The notes: generated by a model not told the origin, from the sequence alone. DNA of 64,000 bases from Pelecanus crispus (GCF_030463565.1 NC_134676.1:29823228-29887227); one strand, 5' to 3'; shown: positions 12,018 through 26,000, counted from the stretch's first letter. Numbers and translations: made by a program.

Positions 12018-14527
12018 GTAATATCTTTCAGCAAGGTTATTCTCTGAGAGATTTGAAGATGCATATCAGTAAACCCAAATGGGCTTTGTACCACAGATCC
12101 ACAATCTTGTATGATAGATCCAATGCTGTTGGAAGAGATTGAATCCCATAAGTCTGGGACATTGTTATTAACTATCTATATTACTCCAGTGCTACAGATC
12201 AGAGTTCCCCAAGGTAGTGACCCTTGTCTCACAGACCTTTCAGACTAGATCTCTGATGACACAGAGGTATAGACAGAGATGGAGGAGTAGATGGAGACGA
12301 AATGAGACGGTATTTATGAGCACAAAGGAAATATTTTTAGTGCACTAAGTTGCTGTCATCAGGCATTAGGGAGAGTACGGTCAGTAGTGTGAGCGCAGAG
12401 GATTTATCAAGCCGTACCAAATGTGCTTGTACTTAAGCCCAGGGCTCTCCATCCATCACTGTGAGAAGGCTCAATATCCACAGCACCACAGATCTTCTTC
12501 CAGCATGTGGGTACCCTGAGACACAAATGGGAGTGAGCTGGTGGAGACTCAGCCTTAGTGAGGCTGTGGCACATTTAGTTGGCCAGGGGAATGATTGGAT
12601 GACATGATCTTCCTGACTGAAGGTGTAGTTCCATTATTTTTTAATAAATGTTCCAGTTTCAAGGGGCTTGATTCCCAGAAACTGACAGACCAAGCCTAGC
12701 AGCCATGGACAAGAAGACAGACACATCTGGTTAGGAGTTTATAGTTTTATAGTGCTTGAGGTACATCATAAATCATAAATCCATTCAAAGCTGACAGAAG
12801 CAAAAAATCTAGAAGATTTCATGAGTCTTGCTCACTGCTTATTGGATTCCAGTCTGGAATGGGAATGGAAGACTGAATGACTCTACGTCCAGGAGCCTTG
12901 GTTGTTCTGTACCATATTGACATAGCTGACTCTAGGTGAAGGCCGTAGGCTCAAAACACAGTTTACAAAGAAGATGTGAACAGGAGGAGACACTCCTCCC
13001 CCATCTCAAAATATGTGGATTTTTGACTACCAAGGGTATCCTGCAAAGCATGTCCTATCTCCCACCTACCACATACACTTCCTAAAGTCAGCCTCATGTG
13101 TGCACACACACCAATGCTATCTAAAGAAGTGGGGGATTTAGGGAGGATTGTTTTAAGAATTCGAGTATCCAAGATATTTTGTTTGTTAAGACTTTCTGGA
13201 TAAATAATTCTTTCACGGGTAAGATCTCCTGGTGTTCCTCAAATTCAAGCTTTAGGGCAGCCTAGCACATATGTAAAACACATACTGAATGACATTTGGC
13301 ATAAAATTTACAAAGATGCTAACAGGTTATGAAATAAATGGCTCTTTTTTTCCTGTAAATCTCCTACAACACCATGGTAGTTACACAATTACTTGTAATT
13401 GAATTCAGCCTAAGAGCTTTTCAGCATACAGAGATTCTTCAGCCCTTGAGGCTTATCAGACACAAGACAATTTGTGAGGGCTGCCTCCTGCTTATGAACC
13501 ATTTTAACAAATACAACCTGTTGCAAAGTAGCAGCTGTATCTAGTGAGGCTGCATAGATCCTGCAGAAACTGGATTCCATTAGTGAGGGAAAAATACAAA
13601 CCAAACCAAACCAAAGCAAGTAATGAAGTGGCTTTTGTAGATATTTGCTATTGGGTGAAATCCTCACCCCAGTACTGTCACTGTTCTTTTAATTAAGATG
13701 GACTATGTTCTCAGTGCCTGAATCTTCTTCGGTGCATCCCAATGCTCAGAGCATATTTGAGTCCACAGATGCCTCCTGGGTAACGTCTGGATATCCAGCA
13801 ACAGAGGATTATTAAGACAAACCAGATCTAGGACTACACTAGACTTATACTGCACTGCTCAAAATCATCATTTGTGTATAATAATTTCCTTCAAGCTGAA
13901 GCACTGTCTAGTGCATAGAGCTTTTCAGTGGCATGAGTGGCTTCTCAGTGGATGAAAGAGGAAAAACTAAGGAGAATAGGGGTCATAGACTGCTGAGACT
14001 TGATGGTCTTTTCATTTTTAAAGTAGCAACTTTGAACCAGAGTGTCCATAAAACAAACACATGAAGACGTTTTAATCTCTTCCACTCCTCTGGAAAAAAA
14101 AAAAAAAAAAAAAAAAGAAGTACAAAACCTGGGACTTTGATTATGTCCTGTGATGCTTTAGATCAAAGTTTTCATTTTAAAAAAAGAAAGAAGGAGCAAG
14201 TGGGTAGGTTCATGGGCAAAAATAGTTTACAAGAGGCTGGGCCACTTCACTTTTATTCCTAATTCCCTCATCAAGTGTCTGGCATGTACAGCACAATGTT
14301 TTGTGTGTCCTGACCTGGCTGTGAAGTGTATACAGTAGCACTTCTTTTAACAGCATCTCAAAGTAGATGTCATGAGATGTAAATAGTAAAGTACTTGGAG
14401 ATAGCTGGGTGGAAGATGAAGGTAAAGTACGAAATAGAAGGCCGCTCACATTTTTAACCATGTATCATGTAGTACAATTTCCTATATATAAATTGTTCCT
14501 TTTCTCCTCCCCTCAAACCACTACAAG
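12018..14527 (+). other. ZNF366 intron 4
   Basis: The intron starts GTAATA and ends with a CT-rich tract (TCCTTTTCTCCTCCCCTC) followed by ACTACAAG. The acceptor has AAG rather than CAG and a 13-nt gap after the pyrimidine tract, so it is somewhat weak. A 23-nt A run lies at 14,094-14,116. No coding content is seen. Confidence 0.85.
14094..14116. repeat. A23 homopolymer
   Basis: 23 consecutive A in ZNF366 intron 4. No retrocopy body was recognised upstream. Confidence 0.9.
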
Positions 14528-15063
14528 GTTTTGGAAGAGGAAGAATTACTCTGTCCCAGACAAATGTCTTGAGAAGCTTGGAACAGGAAGAGCCCTTTGA
14601 TCTTTCCCAGAAAAGCCAAGGGAAGGGAATCTCATTTCATTCGGATGGCGAGAGTGCCAAGGGAAGCTCATGCCAGGAAGAAGACGACGACAACTGCTAT
14701 GAGGCAGAGCGGTACAGCCCTGCCATGTACCACCATGAAGACAACAAGCTGTACATGGCTCAAGATCTGTCTGGCAAACCTGAGTGCATGATGAAGGCCT
14801 TCGGAGAGTCCTACTGCAATGAGAAGGAAGAAGTGCTAAGTGAGGGAGGACTGGAGAAGAGAATAGGAAATTCAGACAAACAGGAGAGCCAAGGAGAGAG
14901 AGACCTTGCAAACAACAAAGAGCACCTCAGCTTTAGATCCTTTGAAAAGGCCAGACTTGGCCACTCTCTCTCTGATTACTTGTATTTCAAGCACAGGAAC
15001 AAGAGTTTGAAAGAATTGCTGGAAAGAAAAATGGAAAAACAAACAATGCTTATAGGCATTTAA
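14528..15063 (+). CDS. ZNF366: ZNF366 last coding exon, regulatory C-terminal tail
   Basis: This exon encodes the last ~178 residues after the zinc fingers. It opens GFGRGRITLSQTNVLRSLEQ, which matches the mammalian tail, so the true frame enters from the previous exon in phase 1. No start codon near 14,569 is needed. Motifs seen are PFDLS (the PxDLS class bound by CtBP corepressors), a second related site AQDLS, an acidic patch EEDDDN, and LKELL near the C-terminus (LXXLL, the nuclear-receptor box class). The protein ends MEKQTMLIGI followed by TAA at 15061-15063. Together the four coding exons give about 733 residues, against 744 in human. The tail is clearly less conserved than the fingers, with an indel-rich middle. 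Confidence 0.95.
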
Positions 15064-15176
15064 AATGGACATTTTAAAACAGCTGGAAAATGGGAACCAG
15101 ATAGCTTTTAACACAAACTGTAATTTACCAAAGCCTGGAATTTTGTAGTAGTCTTTAGAAATAAGCAAGCCAAATT

Positions 15177-15182
15177 AATAAA
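15177..15182 (+). promoter_or_regulatory. Candidate proximal poly(A) signal AATAAA
   Basis: AATAAA lies 114 nt after the ZNF366 stop, and a second one is at 15215-15220. Placement is suggestive only, because such hexamers are common in AT-rich DNA. Confidence 0.3.
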
Positions 15183-18100
15183 AATAATTTAAGGTAAAAC
15201 ATATACATTAAAAGAATAAAGCAGTCCAAGGTCACCAAGAAATGCAGGAGATATTGAACAGTAACATTTTCATACTATCCATTTGATGTATAAGCAGAAA
15301 ATGGGGTGGGTACAGAAGTTTATTTTCCTTTACCTGGGGTGGTAGAGACTTATATGCAATTTTCTAGTTATCAAAAAGCAACATACTTTAGTGTTTGAGT
15401 TATTATCTGACTAAATATATATGAATACTTCTAACCATACATCTCAAAAAAAATCTGAAAACAGTAAATATTTCACAGTATAAGCAAGAGTACTCTTAAG
15501 CATTGCATGCATGAAAGTGCTGTCACTCTCAGAACTAACACAATCCAAATACTTTCATTTACTGAAGTGATCATTAGTTCAACAACTTAAAATGAGAAAT
15601 GGAAACAAATTAAGAATAAATACTAGTGTCCTGTAAGATAGTGAAGGGCAGCTCTGTAAGGCTTTGAAAGGACTGGAATTTATTACAGTCACAGAAGCTT
15701 TTCCTCTGGTACAAGGGATGTTCATGCTTTGCAATGTTTCAGTCGGTATGGGAGTATTCGGCAGTTCTTCAAGTGAAATAGTATGGACTGTGTTGACATT
15801 TTGTTCTACTGTCTGCTCAGACCAATACATCTAATGAGCAGCAGCAGCATGTAGCATTTGCAAGTCTTGCTGTAATTACACATAAAGCAATATGAATAAT
15901 TTCATTGAGAAAATGCAATTTTGCAGTTTATCTCTTCAGTTTCTCTTGGCTAGGAAGGATGACTTTGAAATACACAGGTCTGATCAGATTTAATTTTGGA
16001 AGGTATGCCAAAAAAAGAGCCCTTACAGTGCAAGCAGTACCTCACAGAGGAAAACTGGTTTGGGATTTTCTTTTATCAGTGTCAGAAATTTTCCCTTATC
16101 AATGTAGTTTGACCAGTAAGCTCCAGGCCTTTCAGAAGAATTCCACTCACGTTAGTTTTACTGAGTCATTCCCAACTTTTCATCCTCTGATTCCCATATA
16201 ATTGTATGTTCATAACAAAGATGCTAAAAGCACATTCCATTAACTGCATGAATACTTTGATGAGCACCTTGATTCGTGCATCTTCAAGATAGATGACCAA
16301 CAGCCCCACACCACCCTATTGCTTATAAGGAAATAAAGATTTAATAAGTCATTTAATTAGTCCTATGTCATTCTGATGTCCCAGCTCAAAAGGCTAAAAT
16401 CCATATATGTGGTACATCTTTTCCAAATATTGCTACCTTCTTCACTTACCTGCCAAGTTCTTCATTTGAAATACCTTGCTATCATGCTCAATATATAGCA
16501 AGTTATAATTAAATATAGTCATATACTTATGGCTTGCTAAGGCTAGAGTCATGTAGCTGCAGTTCTCTGCCATTATAAGAAAACACTTACCTTACAAAAC
16601 TAATGATTCTCATGCCTACCCATCAATCAGTGTTCACAGGGCAGCAGCCCTTATTCATCATATAAAACTGGGTTTGTGTAGTACGAGGTTGCAGAATATG
16701 GTTTCATTTTTCAGGGCTCAAACACAGCATAATAAAGATTCTGAATGAAGAGCAGAAAAAGCTGTTGACAAAAGAAGCTGAAACATATGGGTGACTCTTC
16801 TAAATGTAATTAACTCTAGAGCTGATGTACATACTTTTTTAAAATAAAAAGGGTATACCAAATTGAAGAGGAATGTAGGTCACTTTAGGCCTACAATTAA
16901 TGATACCTTTCAAAATGAGGTGTATTTCAGAGGTACATAGATATGTTTTTTCCAGTGATGAACTGTTTTATCATATACATTCAACTTCATTGCTTCCACT
17001 GTGAGATACCTCCTCTTGAAAAAGAGGCCATCTTTCTTTCAAGGAAGACATTGTGGTCAGGCAGAACCACCAGAAAATTTTCAGAGTAATGTGTGTAACT
17101 GCATTCTTTCTTACACTAGAGGGGAAATGATTGGGTGGAAATTCAGCATGGTCTAGGATATTGTCTCTCAGAAATGGGAACAAGTCCTTCAGTTACCTTC
17201 TTGGCAGTATCTTGTGTCTGCCAGACAAAAGCTCCTATTTGAGAACATATACAGCCAAGAGCTGGGAGCCACTGACTCCTAGAAATGTCTATCTCAAGGT
17301 AGTGTAGTTTCCAGCTGTGCATGATTCAAGATCAGGCCACTCCACCTTTGTACCCACCTTAGTTCCTATGCAACTTCTAGAATAGTGATCATGCAGATGA
17401 GCTGAACTTAGCAAGCCCCTTCACTTCTATGGTGGGTAAAGCAGAAAGGCATGCAGCCTTCTATTGCAAAGCCCCGTTGCCTCTACATTGGTGTTAATGG
17501 ACACCTAAACAATCCTTATCAAGAAAGAGACAAATGATTACATATCAACAGCACGCCAGGCAAATGGAGCAAAGGAGACATTTTCAGCAGAGCTCAGCTC
17601 CCACTAGATAACATTGTAACCACAAAGATGATGTCTACTGGAAGGATGCAGTCCAGAGCTCCCTTACAGAGCTTGTAAGGGAAAATGCCAGGCGTGTCCT
17701 TAGGAAAGGAAATCACTGCAAACAGTTCTGGGTTGTCTGCATGGTTAACCCAGACACTTTCAACCACACCTTCACTGCAGCCAACTTATCCACTTCTACA
17801 ATCCCATTTCTCACTGGAGCAAAAACAACTGCCAACCACATACAGCCAGGTGGAAAGGAGTAGAGGTCCCAGAATGGCAATGCTATTTGGGAATAATTCA
17901 TACTATGAATCCCTTTTCTTGCATTCTTCCTAGAAAGTGGAGAATACTCCATTACAATGAAGCCTTGAGACTGTGCCCAGTCACATAGTCACACTAAGCT
18001 AATTCACAAACACCCAAGGCTAATTCATGTTAGAATAGTAAAGAACTCATCTAGAACTGTAAGTCACCAGTCAGAGAAATTGCAAACAAAACTATTACTG

Positions 18101-19615
18101 AGATAAGGAGACAGTGCCAAGTGACCCAAGCAAAGAGATTAGGAGATGATAGTCCTCCCTACTGCAGAACATAATGCAGCTGTGTCTAAGACATTTGTTA
18201 CAAAGAGGCCCCAAGGCACGAATTAAAGTGAAATAACAGCCTTCACTGTGAAACACCTTGCTTTTCAAACATCAGTTATTTTCATGTTATTTACATTGGC
18301 ATCGTTTTGGGAACAGACAGTAACAGCCTTTGCTTTTTAATAGCTTTGAAAATGCTTTATAGAAATTTGTTCTCATAATGAAGTTATTTCCCACTTCTAA
18401 TTTTTGAGGGATTAGCTTCCTTGTTCTGCTTTGAATAGAGGCTCAGAAGTCCTGTAGAGACATTGCCTGTCCCCTGAACCTTGGGGGACACATTTTCTTT
18501 TTTTCCTCCTTCCTAATCTAGCTACCTTGTTCTTGCTATGTTGTGGAAAAAAATGTATTTATTTGACTCTTCTCTGCTATTTGGGTTTTCAGCTTGCAGT
18601 AACACATGAAATTAAGGCCCACTCTCCACCACCTCTATATTAAATCACATCCATACCATTTCCCTGCATTATTACATGAAGCCTAACTTCATCCTCTTGG
18701 AGAACATCAGAGCAAATAAGAGTTGCCACAAACTCATAAAACTGAGATGGTTTCCAAACTGATACAAACTGAGATGGTTCAAGAAGATATGCTGGGGAAA
18801 GATAAATTTGCCACCCCATAATGAGTCTAGGCAAGTGAAGGCATGTGGTTTGTTAAATTAGAGGTTTTCTGTTGTTAAGGGCAGCAGGGGGAATTCTGCA
18901 AGACACTGTACAGACCACAGTAGATGGATGAAAAGTCAAAAGCTGGGTTAGTACAATTTGAGGGTAAAGAAATGTAATGTACTTAGTGAGAAAGCGAAGT
19001 TGTAGGTAACCCTGGAAGAAGCTGGTTTGAGTCTGGCCACCGGGACTCAGCCATCTCCTTGTGAACCTGAGTTCTGGTTGCTGGGCAGCCTCCAGTCTGT
19101 GAAAGCAAAGACAGGTGCTCTGTGTGCAGCAGCTCAAGTGATAAAACACTTTATGATAATATTATAATAGAATTTTATCCTGTGCTGTGTCCTATAAGAA
19201 AAATTACTGGAAAGACCAAGTAAGGATACTGCACCCACCTTTTTACAACTCTGTATTAATCTACTAGCTATTCTCCGATTTCTCTCTTCATACGGTGCTG
19301 CTGGACTCTGCTGTTATGAGTGTAGAGTTAAGAAGTAATATAAGTATTATATTTATTAGTCCAAGAAGTTTTTAATAATAATTAACAGTTTTGAAAATAA
19401 GTCATGTCTGCTTAGCTGAACAAGATGTAACAGAGCTAACATTTTGTACTTCTAACAGATTCTGCAAATAATGTTGTGTATATTTATTTCACATAGAACA
19501 CTGGGTTCTATTTAAATCTGCAACTTAAAAAATGGACCAACTATGTGAATGTTTAGTTTCTGGCTTTCTATCTCAATAGTAAAAGCATGTATGATGTACT
19601 GTATTAATTTAAGCA

Positions 19616-19621
19616 AATAAA
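19616..19621 (+). promoter_or_regulatory. Candidate distal poly(A) signal AATAAA
   Basis: AAGCAAATAAATATGTACTG is followed by a T/G-containing stretch (CTGTACTTTGTATTG). It would give a 3' UTR of about 4.5 kb for ZNF366. Confidence 0.3.
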
Positions 19622-19640
19622 TATGTACTGGAGAAGCTGC

Positions 19641-22600
19641 TGTACTTTGTATTGAAATGGATCTGGAGTTCTTGGCACTCTAGTTATTTTACATAGTAAC
19701 TGGATGGGGCTGGTCTGACAAGGTCAGACTTCACTCAGCACTACTGAAGAGTGGTCCTTGTAAAGGGAAGCCTGAACCAATGGTGGAGGACTAGTTAGAA
19801 GACAAGGGCAGAAGAGCTGCCAGGTCCTCTGAGATAGAGAAATCACTTTATTATTACAGGTTGCAGGGAGGATATAAAGAATGCTCTGGAAAGATTATAG
19901 TATTTGTTAACTTGGCCTCAGACAAGCTAAAAAAGAAAGATGTAATCCTTATCTTAAAGATGTTTCAAGGGTCTGCATCATGTAAAAAGAGAAGAAAAAC
20001 CAACCAGATATTATAAGATCGAGGTTAAGAAAGTAGGAATGGCTTTATAACTTAAGGAGTAAGCAGAAGACTCTGAGCTCAGAGGATCAGCGTTTCTTTT
20101 TCTAATGGAAAGCATCACTTTTAAGTCATGAGTAAACTCTTGGATTTGTTTGTTTTAATGAGATCCTGATGGAACTGGCATCATCAGACTTCACAGAGAA
20201 CATTTTAAGCTGTTTTTGAACACAGAGAGAAAGCAACTGGGATGTTGGCTATAAAATATCTCAAGTAATAAAGAAAGTAGAGAGATTCAGTTTCTGATTC
20301 TCAGAGTTATATACCTTAAAAAGTGCAAGAAGGCTTATACAAACACTAGAAATACATGTAAGAGGCTAAATTAAGCAAAACTAAGCCTTTTTTGCTTTCC
20401 TGTTTTCTTACTTTCTTTTTTTTCCCTTCTGTTTTGATTGTGGGTAACAACTGCTATGAAGATTATAAGCAACCTCTACATGAGGAGGAGAAGGATATGT
20501 TGGGGAGTGACCTAGTTCATTCCTATGTGACTCAGTATTTGTCAATCTCAAAGTTTCCCCTTTGCCAGTCACAAAAATACAATTTAGAAAAACATATGTT
20601 TGGTCCTTTTCACAAATTTCCTTTTCATTTTTGTTGAAAACTGAACTATGCTCACTTACGTTTTCAAACAAGCAGAAATGAAGTAGAAGAGAAAAAGAGC
20701 CTCTCAAGGGGCTTTTCTGTGCCTATAGTGAAATGGTGAAAGGCACAGTATATCTGAAGTATTTTCATGGAGACAGCCAAATTTACATCAATGATACGAC
20801 AAAAAGTGGTGAATCATTAAAAGGAAAACCAACCCTGGTTAGATACAAATGATATGGATCTTTGAGAAGAGCAAGTCACCGCCAAGTTGCAGTGTGTTAG
20901 GTCTTCAACAGATTAAAATCTTAGTTTAAGTAACAAGGCTGCATACAAAAACTCCTGCCAAATTTGTCTCATTAATACGCTCTATGGCTTGTGTAGTGTG
21001 ATACAACTAAGTGTGTTTGCCCACTGGTTCATGATGCAAAAATCTGATCTAAAAACACCTGCAGGGTGTCAGTCATTTCAACACTTGTAAATGATGAAAC
21101 ACTAAATAGGGATCACTGCTAATGTTGTTCCCAGATAGGATATGATATGATATGTTATTCTCAGATATTATTCTATGATTGTATGATATGATGGTGTGTT
21201 GGCTCATACAGCATAAATTTCCCTAGTGACCAGCCTGCAATGAAAATACAGCTGAACAGAGAACAGCCACTTTGTCAATAAGCCTTCTGGTGTCCTATCA
21301 TCCTCTTTACCCTGTCTAAAAACATATTTTATATCCAGCCCAATTGCATAAATCATTTAATTTGGATGGAGCCAGACACTATTCCCTTTCAGCAAATTAC
21401 TTCCTGGATTGAAAAATCTCTTGTAGTGTGAGCATTTTTGTTCAACAGACCTCTGTCAATTTACATCAGTGGAGAATGTTGGCTTGTGGTTTTGGAGCTG
21501 GGATTGTCTGTTTGTACTGTACTTTTTTCAGTACTTAAGTACCCTTAAAGTTCTGAATGGAAATTTGTTAAAGAATAAATTATGATTGAGACACTAATTA
21601 GCCAACTAAAGGACAGGGTGCAGTAAAATGAGAATGATGGAGTTGTGTGAAAACAAGAAATGTATTTCTACCCTATAGAGAGCTGTTATAAAATTAATGG
21701 AGGTGGGAACAGTATAAAGATGACAGTAATAGAAATGTCTCTAAAATAAATATAATTTAGCAAGATAAATGGCAGATATAAACCCAGAAAAATATCTACC
21801 AATACAGAGTGATACCTTGCTAGGGTATTCTGCAAGCTCCTTAATTCTTTACAGACCTTGCCATTTTCTACTACAAGCTCTAGGTCTTTTCTAGAAACAC
21901 TAACTCTTTAACTTTTTTATTTGTTTCATAGGCCAAGATGATTTTTTAAAATCAGCATATAAAGCATTGTACAAGAGAGAGAATCAACTCTCCAGCCAGC
22001 CACATAAATATAATGACAACTGACAACAGTGGTGAAATCTTGCTGTGGAGAAAGTTACACTAAAATTGAAACAGGATTATGCCTAATACGATCTATCTTA
22101 GAAGTCTATGAGAGCAGCACTAAGACTGGACAGGTCCAAGATGATACAGGTCTGATAAATGCACATGCAAACACTGCCTGGGAGCTTAGAAAGAAATGTG
22201 ATCTTGCTTAATGGAAAAAAATTAAAAGCTGTCCCCTAATAAAAGTTTTATTAAACTGGGATTAACTACATTGCAAGTTCTAGAAGGATTGTATGAAGCA
22301 GAATTCACATGAGCAATCACCTGAGGCTAGACACCAGCAAAACTAATGCCACTCGGAAATATTTCCTACAGAAATGTCTGGGATTGCTTATGATAACAGT
22401 AGCTCATACATGCTTGTTACCATCACTCCACGGGAGGCAACCAGCCCACAGCCAACCATCAGAATGGATCATGAGAGAGGACTGTGCAAATGTCACCTAG
22501 TCCAGTGCAGTTAGTCCATTTTAATTATATCATCCCCAGGTTAAGCAAACCTGCCTAATTTCACTATGAAGGGGATGAGGCATGTTTGTCCAGCCTGTTC

Positions 22601-22771
22601 CACCCACTCTTCTATAACATGCAGCTGTGGGACAAATACATTTTAAATAGCAGCACCCATTTTACTAATGACCATCTGATGAGGACATTCACTAACATGC
22701 CTGATTTCAGCAGTGAGGTCAGTGGTCCTTCTACCTGGATTGTATTAGCAGATCTAACCTCTGTGCAGCAT
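19641..22771. other. Intergenic, no recognised feature
   Basis: AT-rich sequence without coding frames. A short GATAT/GATGATATG-like repetitive patch occurs near 21,130-21,195. Nothing else is supported. Confidence 0.6.
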
Positions 22772-22838
22772 GAAACCACCCAGCTAGGACTGATGATCTT
22801 AGAGGTCCTTTCCAACCTTAATGATTCTATTCTAGTTT
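22772..22838 (+). mobile_element. CR1 LINE 3' tail fragment
   Basis: The fragment reads GGACTGATGATCTTAGAGGT, then CCTTTCCAACCTTAATGATTC. This is the terminal CR1 3' UTR, and the 5' part is missing or too diverged to see. Confidence 0.7.
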
Positions 22839-22911
22839 TACTTTCATTAAAAAATAATCCAGCCACCAAGCCAGGAAACATGAAATTAATTATTACTCTA
22901 CCCTTAATTGG

Positions 22912-23010
22912 TTTAGTGGTGCACTGGGTGCTGTTAGACTAATGGTTGGACTTGATGATCTTAAAGGTCTTTTCCAACCTAACTGATTCTATGATTCTAT
23001 GATTCTATAC
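22912..23010 (+). mobile_element. CR1 LINE 3' tail fragment
   Basis: The CR1 3' UTR core (GTTGGACTTGATGATCTTAA, GGTCTTTTCCAACCTAAC) is followed by three TGATTCTA-type tail units. It is 5'-truncated and in the same orientation as the tail 75 bp upstream. Confidence 0.85.
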
Positions 23011-26000
23011 CCCGTTGGATAAGGCAGGGCTTTTTCTTTTCCATTGCACCAGTAGTCTCACTGTGGGAGTCATAACCTTGCAGATGGTTTGACCTGCTTC
23101 CTCAGTTTCTTATAATCACATAGTTCCAGCTTTATTTTTCCAGGACTTTAGTTCTGCATTTTTAGGCTTCCACATAGAATCAATTTTTGTGTAGATCTTA
23201 TCATGCATTCTGAGGAGAGTAAGTGGAAGTAATTACTTGCATGCATTTTTTGACAGATGGTGGCAAACTAGCCAATTATGTTTTCTTATGCTTTTGCTTT
23301 TTTATTTTGTATTTTTAAAAAATGTTTCTTGTTCTTCCATTTTACTTTTTCTGATTAACTCTTCAGGACCCTAGTGCATAGACCACTGATCAGCTTCCTA
23401 CAGGGGACCCTAAGTGTTCAGGGTGATCTACTCTGAGAACACTGCTGCAGAGCCATTTCCATCCTTTTCTTATTAAATGCTTGAAAGAAAAAAGAATACC
23501 CCAGTGTGATAGACAAGCAGACAGAATGACAGGCCCAGGTGCACTTAGTATTATTTCCAAGAGCCAGCACTGTGAGTACAGCACATTAGTCATCATTTCT
23601 AAGCAAGATGCAGATTTAAATGTTTTTCGGTTAATTTTAAAAAACTACTTCAGTGTTTCAGGGTTTGCAGTTTTCAGATTATGGACTGAATATGTGACTA
23701 ATAACAGGCAGTGGGAACATACAGATTCACTCATAGTGGACAAAGATTGTTAATCTCCCTTTTATCTTTATATCCCATGACTTAGCACTCTAGTCAGCCA
23801 GAGTATATTTATAATGCATCTATTTCCATATGTGAGTTCTTTCAAAGACACAGGAAAAAAATCTCTTTGGATTACAGTGAACAGATTATTCAGTTATAGT
23901 GTTGTCAAAAGGAGAGGATCATTTGCTTGTACATCAGAAGATTTTCCACTTTTTTTTTTTTTTTCAACTGTCTTCAACTTTTGACCTTAAAATCTCAGCC
24001 TGAACTGACTATGAGTCATACAAAAAAAAGTTAGGGGTGCAGGGAAAGACGGCATAATAATTCTGGAGATTTAGGTTGACAAAAAAAATAGGTAATCTTA
24101 CAAATATTAAACACCTTCCAAACTGTATATTAAATTTCTTTTGCTTTAAAGTTTCTTTATGATGTTATCATGAAGATGAGGCCTAGCTGCCTAGCAGGAA
24201 GTAGCTATCCTACACTGTTTAAACCTGAAAACCTTGCAAAAACGTTTAATTAAATAGGTGGAGTTTCAAGGCTTACTCTGCAGTTTTTTGTTATATTGTA
24301 CTTTCACATTGTTGACACTCCTGCCGCTTTCTGAATCAGTTATGCAGGAGCATGCCCAGAGGCAAGGCCATCAGAGCAACCACACCTCCCTCGCCCTGCA
24401 GCCCTGTCCTCTCCAGCCAAGGCATCTCCTTGGCTGGTACCTCCTGACCACTGCATTTTACAAACTGGTTCCTGAGCAAAACCTTTCCAGCTTGGTCTTG
24501 TGGGGTGCAAGCCATTGCAAGTGGTTTTACAGGAGAGATGTGAGGCTTTTCCCCAACATGTTAGAGGGTGACAAGCTTCAAACGGACCCAACAGCTCCCA
24601 GGGCCAAAGCGGCTGCACCACAGCTGCCAGGGTTGCCCAGGGGCCCACAGCGAGGCTGGGGCACTGGGGTCACCCTCCTGCTGGTGGGAGAAAGGTGTGC
24701 AAAAGGTATACAAAAATGGAGTACACTACATCTGTGCATCACCACTACCATGAGTAACCACTCGTACTTTCTCCCATAAAGCTCAATCTGAGTGGATGCA
24801 AGAGATAGGGTCTTGTTTCAACATGCTGTGTGCATTGGCAGGAATTATTTTTAGAAATGTACCTTTCAGGAGAGCATGAATACTCTTGGGAACAGCTAGC
24901 TGTGTTGAAAACCAGACCCAGAGCTCATCAGAGGAGAAACATGCAGTCAAAACTGAGATGCAGTTGTGTATTTCTCATCCTCTAGCTTCTCCCTGCACTT
25001 AGCCCTACCTCCATTTTCTGAGGTCCTTCACCACTGTAGGGTACAAGCCCTTCTCATAACACCTACAGTAACCATCTGACAAGGATAGCTAGTTCTTACG
25101 CTACTCTTATTTTTCATTACAGGTTTCCAACACCTTTAAAGCAAAGTTACATATCAAAACCATACCAAAACAAATAAAAATATCAGTTTTTCCTCCAAGC
25201 ACTGGAGAAACAGGACCTCTTCCCTCTGGATATCTTGACTGTGTCTCTCCACCTCGCTGCTCTGACTGATGAATCTCCCTCACTAAGTGGGTGAGCTCAC
25301 TTCATTTCCACACCAATGGAGGTGGTCGAACCCATTCCTCTCCTGGTCAGACCCCCCCTCCTCACACCTTCTTTACTTTGTCTTCTGCTAACCTTTCAGT
25401 GTTTGACTTTACAACCTGAATAATATTCTGTTAGGGTATACACTTTTTTATTACAGGGTTCTCCTTTGTGAGAAGAGGAATAGTGTCACTGGCCTCAAGT
25501 GCCATCAGACTGCGCTCCCTGTCTTTTCTAGCAGCCTTTTCTTCCCTTCTGCTCTTTCTTTCTTTTGCTTGTTTTTTATTCTTTCCTCTAAGCAGAGGCA
25601 ACTGGCACATCCTCTCTTCAGGTGGGAAGCAGTAGGTGGTTATGACAATCAGACTATAAGACCAAATGAAAATATAGAGCAAAACTGCATGCTGCCCTAA
25701 CTGTGCAGCTGAAGCATATGTTAAGCTTCACTGTGCAAGAAAGTGATAGTAGCTTCATAATTATGGCAGATGCGATTACACCTTTAAAGGAAAGACTTAG
25801 TTCTCTTATCTTTATCCATTTCAGGGTTGTTGTTTTTAAAAGGGTAAACTTTAAAACCATGATCCACAGGACAGTTGAACTGACTTTCAGAACTTTCACT
25901 TCACCACAAACCAGTTGTAACATACATGAGAGTAAAGAGGACTTCATGGAGCCAGTTCAGCACGTGTGAACAGCATCCCAGATCTGTTCCTTGTCTTTAA

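Larger units (their letters stand above)
15064..19640 (+). other. Probable ZNF366 3' UTR (extent uncertain)
   Basis: No protein-like frame and no CR1 or ERV sequence are recognised here. Early AATAAA hexamers lie at 15177-15182, 15215-15220 and 15615-15620. The stretch around 19,440-19,640 has a texture typical of a 3' UTR end and carries AATAAA at 19616-19621. Where the mRNA really ends cannot be decided from sequence alone. Confidence 0.35.

Noticed and set aside
11702..12142. Single 146-codon zinc-finger frame taken as a complete gene
   Set aside because: Only 11843-12017 matches the conserved protein. The flanks contain the acceptor and donor sites, so the ends of the frame are intronic.
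14569..15063. Independent 164-residue protein starting at 14569
   Set aside because: The first codon is TTG and the conserved sequence continues upstream to the splice acceptor at 14528. It is the last ZNF366 exon.
24258..24779. 173-codon open frame in a GC-richer patch
   Set aside because: No domain, no family resemblance, and overlapping open frames on both strands as expected for GC-rich DNA. No splice or promoter context supports a gene.
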